Position numbers and translations under genes: made by a program. This document shows, in pieces, positions 22,246 to 33,815 of a DNA stretch of 64,000 bases. The notes under the pieces were generated by a model. It was not told the DNA's origin, did no database searches, and saw only the letters and a list, made by a program, of their open reading frames with translations. Location of the stretch: the NCBI GenBank assembly GCA_006212115.1, contig PDUK01000004.1, positions 1 through 64,000 on the forward strand. The letters run 5' to 3'. The stretch comes from Thalassolituus sp. Lineage in GTDB: Bacteria; Pseudomonadota; Gammaproteobacteria; Pseudomonadales; Oceanobacteraceae. Positions within the stretch are counted from its first letter, which is position 1; each line of letters opens with the position of its first letter.

Positions 22246-22396
22246 TAAGCTTAGTTGATATTTGTACATAAGGCGCCAATGGAATTCTGTGTTTGCCAAA
22301 TTAGTCACATGATAACGTCGTGAGCCAATTGCGACCACTTTCGTCGTGGGTATACCACCATAGTCGTAGAAAACGACATTTTGTCCGAATTATGTC

Positions 22397-22425
22397 TTGA
22401 CGGGCCACTTTGGCCATCGTAACTT
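22397..22425 (+). promoter_or_regulatory. Possible promoter of cspD
   Basis: TTGACG (22397-22402) and TAACTT (22420-22425) are 17 bases apart, about 75 bases before the cspD start, leaving a short structured leader. Neither box is a perfect consensus. Confidence 0.35.
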
Positions 22426-22499
22426 TTTGAACGTAACGGGGCGTAACTCCCCCGGAACCTCAAAAACGCACTATATCTGTAGTTATAAGGAGATTTGCG

Positions 22500-22772
22500 A
22501 TGAAAACAGGGACTGTAAAATGGTTCAATAACGCGAAAGGTTACGGCTTCATCCTCAGTGATGACACTAACGAAGATCTTTTCGCACACTACTCCGTTAT
22601 CGACATGGACGGGTACCGCACTCTTAAAGCGGGACAATCTGTTCAGTTTGACATCAAACCCAGCGACAAAGGTCTGCACGCCATCAACATCCGTGCACTG
22701 GATGCAGCAACTCAGCCAGCAACCCCCAATGAAGAGCAACCGCAACAGGCTCAGCAACCAGAGCTGGCCTGA
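22500..22772 (+). CDS. cspD: Cold-shock-domain protein CspD
   Basis: Single-stranded nucleic acid-binding protein. The cold-shock domain fills the first 67 residues, with RNP1 KGYGFI (13-18) and RNP2 LFAHYSV (27-33). A Gln/Pro-rich tail follows (about 70-90). CspD proteins act as stationary-phase replication inhibitors in E. coli. The divergent arrangement with clpSA is conserved. AAGGAG lies 7 bases before the ATG and a strong terminator follows, so it is monocistronic. Confidence 0.94.
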   Translation: MKTGTVKWFNNAKGYGFILSDDTNEDLFAHYSVIDMDGYRTLKAGQSVQFDIKPSDKGLHAINIRALDAATQPATPNEEQPQQAQQPELA

Positions 22773-22790
22773 AACACTCGCTCAGAAAAC

Positions 22791-22817
22791 AAAAAAACCG
22801 CCACTGGCGGTTTTTTT
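22791..22817 (+). terminator. Intrinsic terminator of cspD
   Basis: A-run, GC stem ACCGCC / GGCGGT around a 3-base ACT loop, then seven T. It begins 18 bases after the cspD stop. Confidence 0.93.
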
Positions 22818-22844
22818 GACCCTAACGGATCGCAGTTTAATCAG

Positions 22845-22883
22845 CGAGAACGGAATAACGCAATATGCGCCGTTCCGTTCTCG
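22845..22883 (-). repeat. Long hairpin downstream of icd
   Basis: Perfect 11-base arms CGAGAACGGAA (22845-22855) and TTCCGTTCTCG (22873-22883). The loop itself contains a second small stem, CGCA-ATA-TGCG. It starts 9 bases after the icd stop on the minus strand. There is no T-run, so it may stabilise the mRNA end or act as a Rho-linked stop. Confidence 0.6.
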
Positions 22884-22892
22884 TCGATACTA

Positions 22893-25256
<2,364 letters not shown>

Positions 25257-25273
25257 TTATCAAACGCCGCTAA

Positions 25274-25292
25274 TTTGTAGTTTTTCTACAAA
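25274..25292. promoter_or_regulatory. Inverted repeat between icd and rluE, possible operator
   Basis: TTTGTAG and CTACAAA flank five T residues in the region between two divergent genes. It could be a regulator-binding site or a small hairpin. No regulator can be assigned. Confidence 0.35.
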
Positions 25293-25335
25293 AAATGCAA
25301 GCTAGACGAAAGAATAAGTAGTTTTCTTACACGAT

Positions 25336-25986
25336 ATGGCTCAACTGTTACTGTTAAATAAACCCTTCAACGTTTTGTGCCAGTTCACGGACAACGAAGG
25401 TCGAAAAACGCTCGCAGACTACGTGAACACCCCGAACGTTTACCCTGCCGGAAGACTCGACTACGACTCAGAAGGCTTAGTGTTACTGACCGATTCGGGT
25501 GCACTACAAGCAAGGATAGCCGACCCGAAAAATAAGATGGTAAAAACTTACTGGGTGCAGGTTGAAGGTTCTCCAGATAATAACCAACTCGATGCACTGC
25601 GTAAGGGTATTACTCTGAATGACGGCCCGACTCGTCCCGCCAAAGTGGCCATTATAGAGTCACCTGATATCTGGGATCGCTCACCACCGATTCGCCAACG
25701 GGCGAATGACCTTACAACCTGGCTTCAAATTGAAATAAGCGAAGGCCGCAACCGACAAGTCAGAAGAATGACCGCGCACATTGGCCACCCGACACTCCGA
25801 CTGGTACGCGTTGCAATCGGCCCATGGTCACTCGATGGGATAAAGCAACCCGGCACTTCTCACGCTGTCGAGGTTCACCTCCCGAAAACTATGAAATCTA
25901 AGGAAACACGCCCACGCCGCACTCAAACGCGAAATGGAGCTGGCTCGCATCGTAAGTCAAACCGTCCTCCCCGAAGAAAGTCTTAA
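25336..25986 (+). CDS. rluE: 23S rRNA pseudouridine synthase RluE
   Basis: RsuA-family pseudouridine synthase; RluE modifies U2457 of 23S rRNA. The protein starts directly in the catalytic domain without an S4 domain (LLLNKPFNVLCQFTD), as RluE does. Catalytic D42 lies in AGRLDYDSEG. The family patterns EGRNRQVRRMTAHIGHPTLRLVR are present. A strongly basic tail of about 27 residues (roughly 190-216, rich in R, K and S) follows the fold. Divergent from icd. Confidence 0.92.
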   Translation: MAQLLLLNKPFNVLCQFTDNEGRKTLADYVNTPNVYPAGRLDYDSEGLVLLTDSGALQARIADPKNKMVKTYWVQVEGSPDNNQLDALRKGITLNDGPTRPAKVAIIESPDIWDRSPPIRQRANDLTTWLQIEISEGRNRQVRRMTAHIGHPTLRLVRVAIGPWSLDGIKQPGTSHAVEVHLPKTMKSKETRPRRTQTRNGAGSHRKSNRPPRRKS

Positions 25987-26081
25987 TAGTTACCGTGACA
26001 GGTATCACCTCCACTCCTCTGAGGCGTGCTCATCGGAGCGGATTCCGGTAAACTGCACCGCCTCATTATTCAGGAGGCTTC

Positions 26082-26531
26082 ATGACTGAACGCTGGACAC
26101 CTCACGCCACTGTCGCCACGATCGTCGTAAAGGACGATCAGTTTTTAATGGTTGAAGAATGGAGCAATGGCCAGCAGGTACTCAATCAACCTGCAGGTCA
26201 CATTGAGCAGGGAGAAACCGTGATTGAAGCCGCTGAGCGCGAAACCCTGGAAGAAACCGGCTGGATAGTAAAGGCAACGGGCTTGCTTGGTCTCTACACC
26301 TACACCGCCCCAAGTAACGGCATTACGTATCATCGTTATTGCCTGATTGCTGATGCGATCAATGAAGTCCCCAACGCCACACTCGACGAGGGAATTATTG
26401 GCCCTCAATGGCACTCTATAGAGTCGCTGCGCAAGGCCAACAACCTGAGAAGCCCGATGGTACTGACCTGCGCAGAGGACTACCTCACGCGCAAGCATTA
26501 CCCGTTAGACCTGATTATTGAGCACCCGTAA
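26082..26531 (+). CDS. nudJ: NUDIX hydrolase, NudJ type
   Basis: Pyrophosphohydrolase; E. coli NudJ hydrolyses HMP-PP and nucleoside di- and triphosphates. The Nudix box is complete, GHIEQGETVIEAAERETLEE followed by TGW (about 46-68). Its 149 residues are normal. AGGAGG lies just before the ATG. The stop codon abuts the mnmA start, and nudJ-mnmA-hflD is a conserved order. Confidence 0.93.
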   Translation: MTERWTPHATVATIVVKDDQFLMVEEWSNGQQVLNQPAGHIEQGETVIEAAERETLEETGWIVKATGLLGLYTYTAPSNGITYHRYCLIADAINEVPNATLDEGIIGPQWHSIESLRKANNLRSPMVLTCAEDYLTRKHYPLDLIIEHP

Positions 26532-27629
26532 ATGACCAATAACGCGAACACCAAAGTCATCGTCGGCATGTCCGGCGGCGTAGACTCATCCGTCTCAGCC
26601 TATCTATTGATACAGCAGGGGTATCAAGTTGAAGGCCTGTTCATGAAGAACTGGGACGAAGACGACGGAACAGAATACTGCACGGCAAAAGAAGACCTAG
26701 CAGACGCTCAACAGGTCTGTGACACACTTGGAATCAAGCTTCATCAGGCTAACTTTGCGGCTGAGTACTGGGACAACGTGTTCGAGCACTTTCTGCATGA
26801 GTATAAAGCCGGCCGAACCCCTAATCCGGATATCCTTTGCAATCGCGAAATTAAGTTCAAAGCGTTTCTTGAATACGCCAAAGTGCTTGGTGCCGACCTG
26901 ATAGCGACAGGCCACTATGTGCGCCGGGGCGAGCTGAATGGAGAAGCCGTACTGCTGAAAGGGCTGGATACGAACAAAGATCAGAGTTACTTCCTGCACG
27001 CCGTGGGCAGCGATGAAATCGGCATGACTCTCTTCCCTGTCGGCGAACTGGAAAAAACTGAAGTCCGGAAAATAGCCGAGGCCAATAATCTGGTCACCGC
27101 GACAAAGAAAGACTCCACCGGTATCTGCTTTATCGGCGAACGCCGCTTTAAGGATTTTCTGCAGCAGTACCTGCCCGCTCAACCCGGACGCATTGAAACC
27201 CCGGAAGGCGACGACATCGGCGAACACAGTGGGCTGATGTACCACACACTGGGACAACGTCAGGGCCTGAGAATCGGCGGTCTGAAGAACTATCCGGATG
27301 CTCCGTGGTTTGTCAGCGGGAAGGACCTTGATCGCAACGTGTTAATCGCAGTACAGGGTAAAAACCACCCTCTCCTGTTTACCGACTGGCTAACAACCAC
27401 TGAGGTGTTCTGGGTTAATCAGGCGCCGGAAACCCCACTGCGCTGCAAGGCTAAGGTTCGCTATCGCCAGGACGACCAGAGCTGCACTATCGAGGCAGCA
27501 GAATCAGGCTTCCGCGTTGTATTTGACGAACCGCAGCGAGCCGTCACACCCGGCCAGTCAGTCGTATTTTATCTGGACGACCTCTGCCTCGGCGGCGGAG
27601 TCATCGAAACAACAGGCAAGAACGCATGA
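26532..27629 (+). CDS. mnmA: tRNA-specific 2-thiouridylase MnmA
   Basis: Thiolates U34 of Glu, Gln and Lys tRNAs, using sulfur delivered by TusE (encoded at 8.8 kb). The PP-loop is GMSGGVDSS (12-20). The catalytic cysteine pair is C103 (LCNREIKF) and C199 ([10 protein letters not shown]). Length is 365 residues. It starts immediately after nudJ and overlaps hflD by 4 bases. Confidence 0.97.
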   Translation: MTNNANTKVIVGMSGGVDSSVSAYLLIQQGYQVEGLFMKNWDEDDGTEYCTAKEDLADAQQVCDTLGIKLHQANFAAEYWDNVFEHFLHEYKAGRTPNPDILCNREIKFKAFLEYAKVLGADLIATGHYVRRGELNGEAVLLKGLDTNKDQSYFLHAVGSDEIGMTLFPVGELEKTEVRKIAEANNLVTATKKDSTGICFIGERRFKDFLQQYLPAQPGRIETPEGDDIGEHSGLMYHTLGQRQGLRIGGLKNYPDAPWFVSGKDLDRNVLIAVQGKNHPLLFTDWLTTTEVFWVNQAPETPLRCKAKVRYRQDDQSCTIEAAESGFRVVFDEPQRAVTPGQSVVFYLDDLCLGGGVIETTGKNA

Positions 27630-28264
27630 ACACGCCACACACCGAACAGACAATCGCGCTGGCAGCCGTTTTTCAGGCTGCCGCATTAGTCGAAGAACTT
27701 GCCCGTACAGGAGACGTCTCGCAGACGGCATCTGAGCCATTGATCAAAAGCTTGTTTGTGCAGAACCCTGATGACTTTAACAGCATTTACGGAGACCCGA
27801 CCGAGCATCTTGGTCGTGGTCTCGAGACACTGCTCAAAATAAGTGATCGCGCCACCTCCAAAGACAGCCCGGACATCACCCGCTACGCACTCAGCATGCT
27901 GCATCTTGAGCGCAAGCTCAGCAAAGCGCCGGGAATGATGGACGCATTGGGCGAAGGCATCCACAAGGCATCGAGACAAGCGGACCATTTTTCCATCACA
28001 CACCCCAATACCGTCGCTGCCCTGGCTGATCTGTACAAACAGACGCTGAGCCAGCTTAGCTTTCGAATCCGGGTAACGGGCAATCCCAATTACCTTCAGA
28101 ACGCAGCCACAGCGGACAAAGTTCGGGCTCTACTTTTATCTGGTATTCGCGCAGCAATTCTGTGGCGACAGGTAGGCGGACGACGCTGGCAGCTGTTGTT
28201 CAGCCGGAAACGCTATTCCTCAGTGTGCCGCGACCTGCTTACTGAAGCGGATCATCACGAATGA
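27626..28264 (+). CDS. hflD: High-frequency lysogenization protein HflD homologue
   Basis: All-helical, membrane-associated protein (212 residues). Family signatures include [22 protein letters not shown] near the start and [34 protein letters not shown] near the end. In E. coli it affects lambda CII stability, but its normal cellular role is unclear. Overlaps both neighbours by 4 bases. In pseudomonads purB usually follows; here dusA does. Confidence 0.94.
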   Translation: MNTPHTEQTIALAAVFQAAALVEELARTGDVSQTASEPLIKSLFVQNPDDFNSIYGDPTEHLGRGLETLLKISDRATSKDSPDITRYALSMLHLERKLSKAPGMMDALGEGIHKASRQADHFSITHPNTVAALADLYKQTLSQLSFRIRVTGNPNYLQNAATADKVRALLLSGIRAAILWRQVGGRRWQLLFSRKRYSSVCRDLLTEADHHE

Positions 28265-29295
28265 CGATGGACTCACCTGCAGCAGACAAGCATGCGAACG
28301 ACAAACAAGCGATGACGGGCCAAACATCCTCAACCGTGAACCGTCGCTTCTGCACAGCGCCCATGATGGCGTGGAGTGATGCACAGTGTCGATATTTCTG
28401 GAGGCAGCTGACAAAGAACAGCCTGCTTTATACCGAAATGGTCACGACTGGCGCCCTGATACACGGTGATCGCGCACGTTTTCTTGAATACAACGACATT
28501 GAACACCCCCTCGCCCTTCAGCTAGGCGGCAGTAACCCGCAGGAACTGGCAACCTGCGCACGTTATGCCGAAGACTGGGGGTATGACGAAGTAAATCTCA
28601 ATGTTGGCTGCCCGAGCGACCGGGTGCAGAACAACATGATTGGCGCGTGTCTTATGGGGCACCCGGAACTCGTCGCCGATTGCATCAAAGCCATGCAGGA
28701 CGCCACTAAAATCGACGTTACCATCAAGCATCGCATCGGTATCGATGATCAGGATAGCTACGAGGAAATGCGTGATTTCGTTGGCACAGTTGCGGCGACA
28801 GGTTGCAAAACCTTTGTTGTGCATGCTCGCAAGGCCATCCTTCAGGGGCTTTCCCCAAAGGAAAACCGAGAAATTCCGCCTCTGCGCTACGAAGATGTGT
28901 ATCGATTGAAGCGGGACTTCCCCGAGTTAGAGATCATCATCAACGGTGGCATTCAGACGCACGAACAAATCGCCGACATGTTGCCCCACGTTGATGGTGT
29001 CATGCTAGGCCGGGAGGCCTATCACAATCCTTCCATCCTGATGGCTGCTGATGAACTCTACTTTGGAGCAGAGCCAAGTACGCTGAGCGCACATGATGCC
29101 GTGCGCGCACTCTATCCATTCATAGAAGAGCTGGTAGCAAAGGGAGCCCCCCTCCATCACATCAGTCGTCACACCCTTGGCTTATTCAACGGCCGTAAAG
29201 GCGCACGCTTATTTCGCCGCTATCTGAGCGAAAACGCACATCTGAAGGAGTCAGGTGTTGATGTCATGGAAGCCGCTCTGCAATTAGTGGAATAG
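28261..29295 (+). CDS. dusA: tRNA-dihydrouridine synthase A
   Basis: FMN-dependent reductase making dihydrouridine at positions 20/20a of tRNA. A TIM barrel begins near residue 30 (FCTAPMMAWSDAQCRYFWR). The catalytic cysteine lies in NLNVGCPSDRVQNN, and FMN-binding patterns are HARKAIL and GGIQT with VMLGREAYHNP. The first ~28 residues are polar and variable, so the true start could be later. It ends the nudJ-mnmA-hflD-dusA operon. Confidence 0.95.
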   Translation: MTMDSPAADKHANDKQAMTGQTSSTVNRRFCTAPMMAWSDAQCRYFWRQLTKNSLLYTEMVTTGALIHGDRARFLEYNDIEHPLALQLGGSNPQELATCARYAEDWGYDEVNLNVGCPSDRVQNNMIGACLMGHPELVADCIKAMQDATKIDVTIKHRIGIDDQDSYEEMRDFVGTVAATGCKTFVVHARKAILQGLSPKENREIPPLRYEDVYRLKRDFPELEIIINGGIQTHEQIADMLPHVDGVMLGREAYHNPSILMAADELYFGAEPSTLSAHDAVRALYPFIEELVAKGAPLHHISRHTLGLFNGRKGARLFRRYLSENAHLKESGVDVMEAALQLVE

Positions 29296-29297
29296 TC

Positions 29298-29627
29298 TTA
29301 TTCCACTTCCATCTTGCCGTACAGCGCCTCTGCCTCGGCCAGGCTGCCGACATTGGTCACATTGGTGTAGCCCATAGACTCAAGCTCCGCCTTCGCTTTC
29401 CCTGCACGATTACCTGAACGGCAGTAAAGGTAGACCTCGGCGTTTTTATCCACCGACAACTCTGGCAGCCGCGCACTGATCTCCCCATGGGGAATATTGG
29501 TTGCAGCTGCCAGATGACCATTCTGGAACTCACCCGCGGTCCTGACGTCTACCCATATCGCGTCACCGGCGCTTACGATGCTGGACAGAAAACCCAAAAA
29601 CAATACGGAAAGAAGCTTACCTTTCAT
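29298..29627 (-). CDS. Periplasmic rhodanese-like sulfurtransferase
   Basis: Single rhodanese domain of 109 residues with an N-terminal signal peptide (MKGKLLSVLFLGFLSSIVSA, cleavage near residue 20). The active-site loop CRSGNRAG has C69 as the sulfur acceptor. PspE-type exported rhodaneses look like this. Start chosen at the ATG at 29627, with GAGGG 7 bases upstream, rather than the in-frame TTG 7 codons earlier. Convergent with dusA, 2 bases between stops. Confidence 0.92.
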   Translation of the reverse strand: MKGKLLSVLFLGFLSSIVSAGDAIWVDVRTAGEFQNGHLAAATNIPHGEISARLPELSVDKNAEVYLYCRSGNRAGKAKAELESMGYTNVTNVGSLAEAEALYGKMEVE

Positions 29628-29838
29628 ATTCAACCCTCTGTTTTTCAACGATATTAGTAGCCAATGCGGGCAAGGCGAATTGACCTGAAAACGATCTTAA
29701 GACACTCTAGGGCAACTCTGGGCAATACACAACGTAGCAGTTTGCTCCCTACGCTCGTGAAACCACTGTCGACTGTGCACTTCTCAGAGGCGCCTCGCAC
29801 GAACCTTTGCACTCATGGAATTGAACCGGAATATCGAT

Positions 29839-30786
29839 ATGAACAAGCTTGAAACCCTTCGTGGCATGACAGTGGTAGTCGCTGATACAGGCGACATCGA
29901 CGCCATAAAAGCAACCAAGCCAGTTGATGCAACCACCAACCCTTCGCTGATACTGAAAGCCGCCGCAATCCCCGCCTATCGACCGTTACTCGAAAAAGCC
30001 GCCGCATGGGCCAACCAGGCAGATAACGGCGATTCCGTTATCACCAACGCATGTGACTACCTGTCAGTTGCCATAGGTAAAGAGATCCTTGAGGTAATCC
30101 CCGGTCTTATTTCAACGGAAGTTGATGCGCGCCTGTCATTTGATACCGAAGCAACGATTACGAAGGCGCACAAACTGATTAGCATGTACGAGGCGGAAGG
30201 CATTGGTCGCGAGCGCGTACTGATTAAAATCGCATCCACCTGGGAAGGCATACAAGCAGCCCGCGCACTTGAGGCTGAGGGCATATCCTGCAATCTGACG
30301 CTTCTGTTTAACTTCCATCAGGCAGTAGCGTGCGCCGAAGCCGGGGCCACACTGATTTCGCCTTTTGTCGGCCGTATTCTTGATTGGCACAAAGCAAACC
30401 AACCAGAGGCAGACTTCAGCGGTGATAACGATCCTGGCGTTCAATCTGTTGCCCGCATTTACCGTTATTACAAAACCTACGGACACGACACCATCGTAAT
30501 GGGTGCTAGCTTCCGCAACACCGGCGAGATCGAAGCCCTCGCCGGCTGTGACAAACTAACCATCAGCCCGGATCTGCTAACTCAACTGAGCGAAGACGAC
30601 GCTCCAATGATTCGTCGGTTAGAGCCGCAACTGCAGAGTGCAGACGAGAAGATTTCCGTTTCTGAAAGCACGTTCCGGTGGGCAATGAACGAAGATGCCA
30701 TGGCGACAGAGAAGCTGTCCGATGGTATCCGTCGATTCGCCGCTGACCAGGTGCTTCTTGAACAACAGCTGACGGAACTCCTGTGA
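29839..30786 (+). CDS. tal: Transaldolase
   Basis: Pentose phosphate pathway enzyme exchanging dihydroxyacetone between sugar phosphates. The start at 29839 gives [20 protein letters not shown], which aligns with E. coli TalB; an ATG 8 codons upstream is less likely. The Schiff-base lysine is K130 ([11 protein letters not shown]). Other signatures are [10 protein letters not shown] and [10 protein letters not shown]. The length of 315 residues is normal. The stop overlaps the next start by 4 bases, coupling it to the TerB-family and Tus-like genes. Confidence 0.96.
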   Translation: MNKLETLRGMTVVVADTGDIDAIKATKPVDATTNPSLILKAAAIPAYRPLLEKAAAWANQADNGDSVITNACDYLSVAIGKEILEVIPGLISTEVDARLSFDTEATITKAHKLISMYEAEGIGRERVLIKIASTWEGIQAARALEAEGISCNLTLLFNFHQAVACAEAGATLISPFVGRILDWHKANQPEADFSGDNDPGVQSVARIYRYYKTYGHDTIVMGASFRNTGEIEALAGCDKLTISPDLLTQLSEDDAPMIRRLEPQLQSADEKISVSESTFRWAMNEDAMATEKLSDGIRRFAADQVLLEQQLTELL

Positions 30787-31211
30787 TTCGTCGTTTTCTC
30801 GAGAAACTTACCGCCGAGCAGTATCAGCCAGAGCCCGCCGATACTGCCATGGCGGCCGCTGTACTGATGACCGAAATCGTACGCGCCGACTACCAGATTG
30901 ACGAAAGCGAGAAAGCGGCCATGACGCAGGCCCTGTCCACGCTCATACCCGACCGCGATGCGGAGGCCTTGGTCAAAGAGGCATTTGAAGAAGCAGGCGC
31001 AAACAATGACCTGCAGCACTTCACCTCCGCCATACATGGCCAATGGAGTAACGAGCAGAAATCCGACCTACTGGTCGCACTATGGCGCATTGCCTATGCC
31101 GACGATCAATTGGATAAGTACGAAGAACATATGGTGCGAAAAATAGCCGACCTGTTATACATCCCGCACTCCGAATTTATCCGAACCAAGCTCATCGCTC
31201 GTGATCAGTGA
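30783..31211 (+). CDS. TerB-family protein
   Basis: The 142-residue helical protein resembles the TerB/DUF533 group (COG4103-like). It has a repeated helical half pattern, [24 protein letters not shown] and [30 protein letters not shown], with acidic DxxxDExE motifs in each half that could bind metal. Despite the family name, no other tellurite-resistance genes are nearby, so a tellurite role is unlikely. It lies between tal (4-base overlap) and the Tus-like gene (11-base overlap). Confidence 0.85.
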   Translation: MIRRFLEKLTAEQYQPEPADTAMAAAVLMTEIVRADYQIDESEKAAMTQALSTLIPDRDAEALVKEAFEEAGANNDLQHFTSAIHGQWSNEQKSDLLVALWRIAYADDQLDKYEEHMVRKIADLLYIPHSEFIRTKLIARDQ

Positions 31212-32091
31212 TCTCAAGGAACAATTTGATGAACTGAAAGCCAGTCTGGCCGACCTGAGCGGTCAACTGGCGACCGAAAAACCCCGGTGTTTCTTCCCTC
31301 TTTCAGACGCAGAACGACTTATTGATCCAAACCCGATCAACTGGGTCAACGATCTCCTCAGCGACCTCTGGTATCACGACGCAGAACAGGATGGTCGCGT
31401 AACGCGCTGCCGTCACGGCCTTGTACTGGCGAGCCCTGTAACACTCGAAAAGATCACGCAAGTTAACGAGAGCAAAGCGGCTTTCACAGAGATCGCCCGG
31501 AAGTTGCGCAACCAATCTGGCCAACAATCCGGCGGCCGCGCTAAAAACATTGGCGATACACCGTGGTCCGAGGCGTGCCAGCTTCTGACTCACGATGGCT
31601 CTTCGTTTCGGAATTTAGCGAAAAACAGCGGGATGTCCCGACTTCACCTGAAGCAGTGCAACCGACTCATCCCAGTCATTCCTGAGCAGCCAGTCAGTTG
31701 TCGTTTTAGCTGGTACACCAATGGCCGAAGTATCAAGAAGCTGAGCGTTAAAGACGTTGAGACCATGCTATTGGAAATCGGCGAGCATAAAACCCACATT
31801 CAGGTGCAGCTTGAACGACTGAAGCAACTCCCGGCACATACACCGTTAGCAAGAATTCAACCTTTGGCACCCACAGTGCGGGCAAATCTGGTTTTCGAGA
31901 ATCGTCGCAAAGCAATGAACTGTCCGTTGCCGCTCTTTGTCGCGACAGAGGACCCACACGGCCCTTTGCCGGACATCAAGGACGTTCCGCTACATCCGCC
32001 AGAGGGGCGAACGAGAAAAGCCCGGGAGGACAATCAAATCAGTGATGATCCGATTTTCCCGAGCCTTAGGGTTTATACCTACAGGAGATAA
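31201..32091 (+). CDS. tus: Tus-like replication terminus site-binding protein
   Basis: In enterobacteria, Tus binds Ter sites and blocks replication forks in one direction. By eye, the C-terminal half aligns well with E. coli Tus. RFSWYTNGRSIKKLSVKDVE corresponds to the Tus RFGW...IKNLHRDEV segment. LARIQPLAPTVRANLVF with NCPLPLFVA corresponds to the KIKRPVKVQPIARVWY...ACPTPLIAL beta-strand DNA-binding region. The end SLRVYTYRR corresponds to RLHLYVAD. Length is 296 versus 309. The N-terminal third is weaker ([20 protein letters not shown]). GTG start inside the end of the TerB-family gene. No Ter site was found by eye. Confidence 0.8.
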   Translation: MISDLKEQFDELKASLADLSGQLATEKPRCFFPLSDAERLIDPNPINWVNDLLSDLWYHDAEQDGRVTRCRHGLVLASPVTLEKITQVNESKAAFTEIARKLRNQSGQQSGGRAKNIGDTPWSEACQLLTHDGSSFRNLAKNSGMSRLHLKQCNRLIPVIPEQPVSCRFSWYTNGRSIKKLSVKDVETMLLEIGEHKTHIQVQLERLKQLPAHTPLARIQPLAPTVRANLVFENRRKAMNCPLPLFVATEDPHGPLPDIKDVPLHPPEGRTRKAREDNQISDDPIFPSLRVYTYRR

Positions 32092-32100
32092 GCGTCTGAA

Positions 32101-33492
32101 TCAGAGACGATTCAGACCATTGAGCGCCGCGACACGATAGGCTTCCGCCATCGTTGGGTAGTTGAACGTCGTGTTGACGAAGTAGCGCAACGTGTTGCCC
32201 TCTCCCTTTTGATTCATGATTGCCTGGCCGATGTGAACGATCTCGGCAGCCTGGTCACCAAAGCAGTGAATACCCAGCAGTTCCAGCGTCTGACGGTGGA
32301 ACAGAATCTTCAGCATCCCAACTCCCTCGCCTGTGATCTGGGCGCGTGCGATGTTCTTAAAGAACGCCTGGCCAACTTCGTACGGGATCTTCTCCTCCGT
32401 CAGCTCACGCTCATTCTTACCAACAGAAGAAATCTCAGGGATGGTGTAAATGCCGGTTGGCACCTCGTTCACGAAGCGGAATTCTTCCGGTGACGAGATT
32501 ACTGCCGCCGCGGCTCGACCCTGGTCGTAGGCAGCCGATGCGAGAGCCGGCCAGCCGATAACATCGCCAATAGCGTACACATGTGGCACAGCAGTGCGAT
32601 ACTCACCGTCCACTTCAATATGTCCGCGGCTGTTTGGTTCAAGACCCACAGTTTCAAGTCCAAGATCAGCGGTATTACCGGAGCGTCCAGCAGCCCACAT
32701 AAAGGCATCAGCCTTCACCTTCTTGCCAGACACCATGGTCATAGTCACATGGCGATCACTGACTTCAACTGATGAGAACTGCTCGCTATGACGAATCAGC
32801 GCACCTTTATCACGGAGGTGGTAACTCAACGCGTCGGAGATTTCGTCATCAAGGAAATTCAATAAACGATCGCCCGGATGAATAAGGTCGACCTTCACGC
32901 CCAGACCAGAGAAGATTGAAGCGTATTCACAGCCAATAACACCCGCACCGTAAATGATGATCGTGCGCGGCGTATGCTCCAGATTAAGAATGGTGTCGGA
33001 GTCGTAGATGCGCGGGTGATTAAAGTCGATACCTGGCGGACGCCACGGACTGGAACCCGTCGCGACAACAAATTCGTCTGCGTGCAAACGAATATTCGCC
33101 TGAGCGCCCTGCATCACATCCAGCGTATGGCTATCAACAAACTGCGCTTTGCCCGTGTACACACTCACGCGGTTACGGCCATAGAACTCAGTACGTAACT
33201 TAACCTGCTTCGCAATAACCTTTTCCGCGCTCTTCAATACCTGAGGAAAGGAGAACCATCGAGGCTCACCAATTTCGCGGAACATTGGATTGGTATTGAA
33301 CTGAATGATCTGTTTCACAGCGTGACGAAGGGCCTTAGAAGGGATCGTCCCCCAGTGCGTACAGTTACCGCCGACCATTTTTTTGTCTTCGACAACCGCA
33401 ACTTTCTTACCCTTCTTCGCCGCATTCATCGCTGCGCCTTCGCCCGCAGGGCCGGCACCGATGATAACGACGTCGTAGTGATATTCCGCCAT
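32101..33492 (-). CDS. sthA: Soluble pyridine nucleotide transhydrogenase
   Basis: FAD enzyme that interconverts NADPH and NADH. It has the N-terminal FAD motif [17 protein letters not shown] and the SthA signature [16 protein letters not shown], which retains only one of the two redox cysteines of disulfide reductases. An NAD motif ([15 protein letters not shown]) lies mid-protein and a dimerisation domain is C-terminal. Length is 463 residues. With the NADP-linked isocitrate dehydrogenase at 23-25 kb, it could balance NADPH. Convergent with the Tus-like gene. Confidence 0.96.
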   Translation of the reverse strand: MAEYHYDVVIIGAGPAGEGAAMNAAKKGKKVAVVEDKKMVGGNCTHWGTIPSKALRHAVKQIIQFNTNPMFREIGEPRWFSFPQVLKSAEKVIAKQVKLRTEFYGRNRVSVYTGKAQFVDSHTLDVMQGAQANIRLHADEFVVATGSSPWRPPGIDFNHPRIYDSDTILNLEHTPRTIIIYGAGVIGCEYASIFSGLGVKVDLIHPGDRLLNFLDDEISDALSYHLRDKGALIRHSEQFSSVEVSDRHVTMTMVSGKKVKADAFMWAAGRSGNTADLGLETVGLEPNSRGHIEVDGEYRTAVPHVYAIGDVIGWPALASAAYDQGRAAAAVISSPEEFRFVNEVPTGIYTIPEISSVGKNERELTEEKIPYEVGQAFFKNIARAQITGEGVGMLKILFHRQTLELLGIHCFGDQAAEIVHIGQAIMNQKGEGNTLRYFVNTTFNYPTMAEAYRVAALNGLNRL

Positions 33493-33557
33493 GAACTTAG
33501 AACTCCGTTAAAGCTTTAGATAAGGATATTGTAGGCAAAATTGACGCGACTGCAGGA

Positions 33558-33791
33558 TTAGCGCTTAGTCGCATCGTAGAAATCGCCACTTTCCGCTTTG
33601 GCAGCGGCATCATCGCTTTCTTTTTCGCAGCGCGTTTTGTCGCCGCCACAGACATCACAGGCCTGTTCCATACCGATCGCGCTCATTCCACCGCAAGATC
33701 CCGAGATCGGCTTGCGGCCCATAATGACGCCAATTGCCATCGCAGCAACGATCGTGAGCATAACACCAAAGGCAACAAGAATTGTCGACAT
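33558..33791 (-). CDS. nqrM: Na+-translocating NADH:quinone reductase maturation protein NqrM
   Basis: Small membrane protein (77 residues) needed to deliver iron for the NqrD/NqrE Fe site. One hydrophobic segment (about 4-25) is followed by a conserved cysteine cluster in GSCGGMSAIGMEQACDVCGG and RCEK, giving four cysteines. Start chosen at the ATG at 33791, with GGGGTG 8 bases upstream. It follows apbE by 24 bases. The structural nqrA-F genes are not in the window. Confidence 0.93.
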   Translation of the reverse strand: MSTILVAFGVMLTIVAAMAIGVIMGRKPISGSCGGMSAIGMEQACDVCGGDKTRCEKESDDAAAKAESGDFYDATKR

Positions 33792-33815
33792 AATCACACA
33801 CCCCTATTCATCAAA

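Noticed and set aside
30783-31211. Tellurite resistance role for the TerB-family gene
   Set aside because: No terZACDE genes nearby; many TerB-family proteins have no tellurite role.
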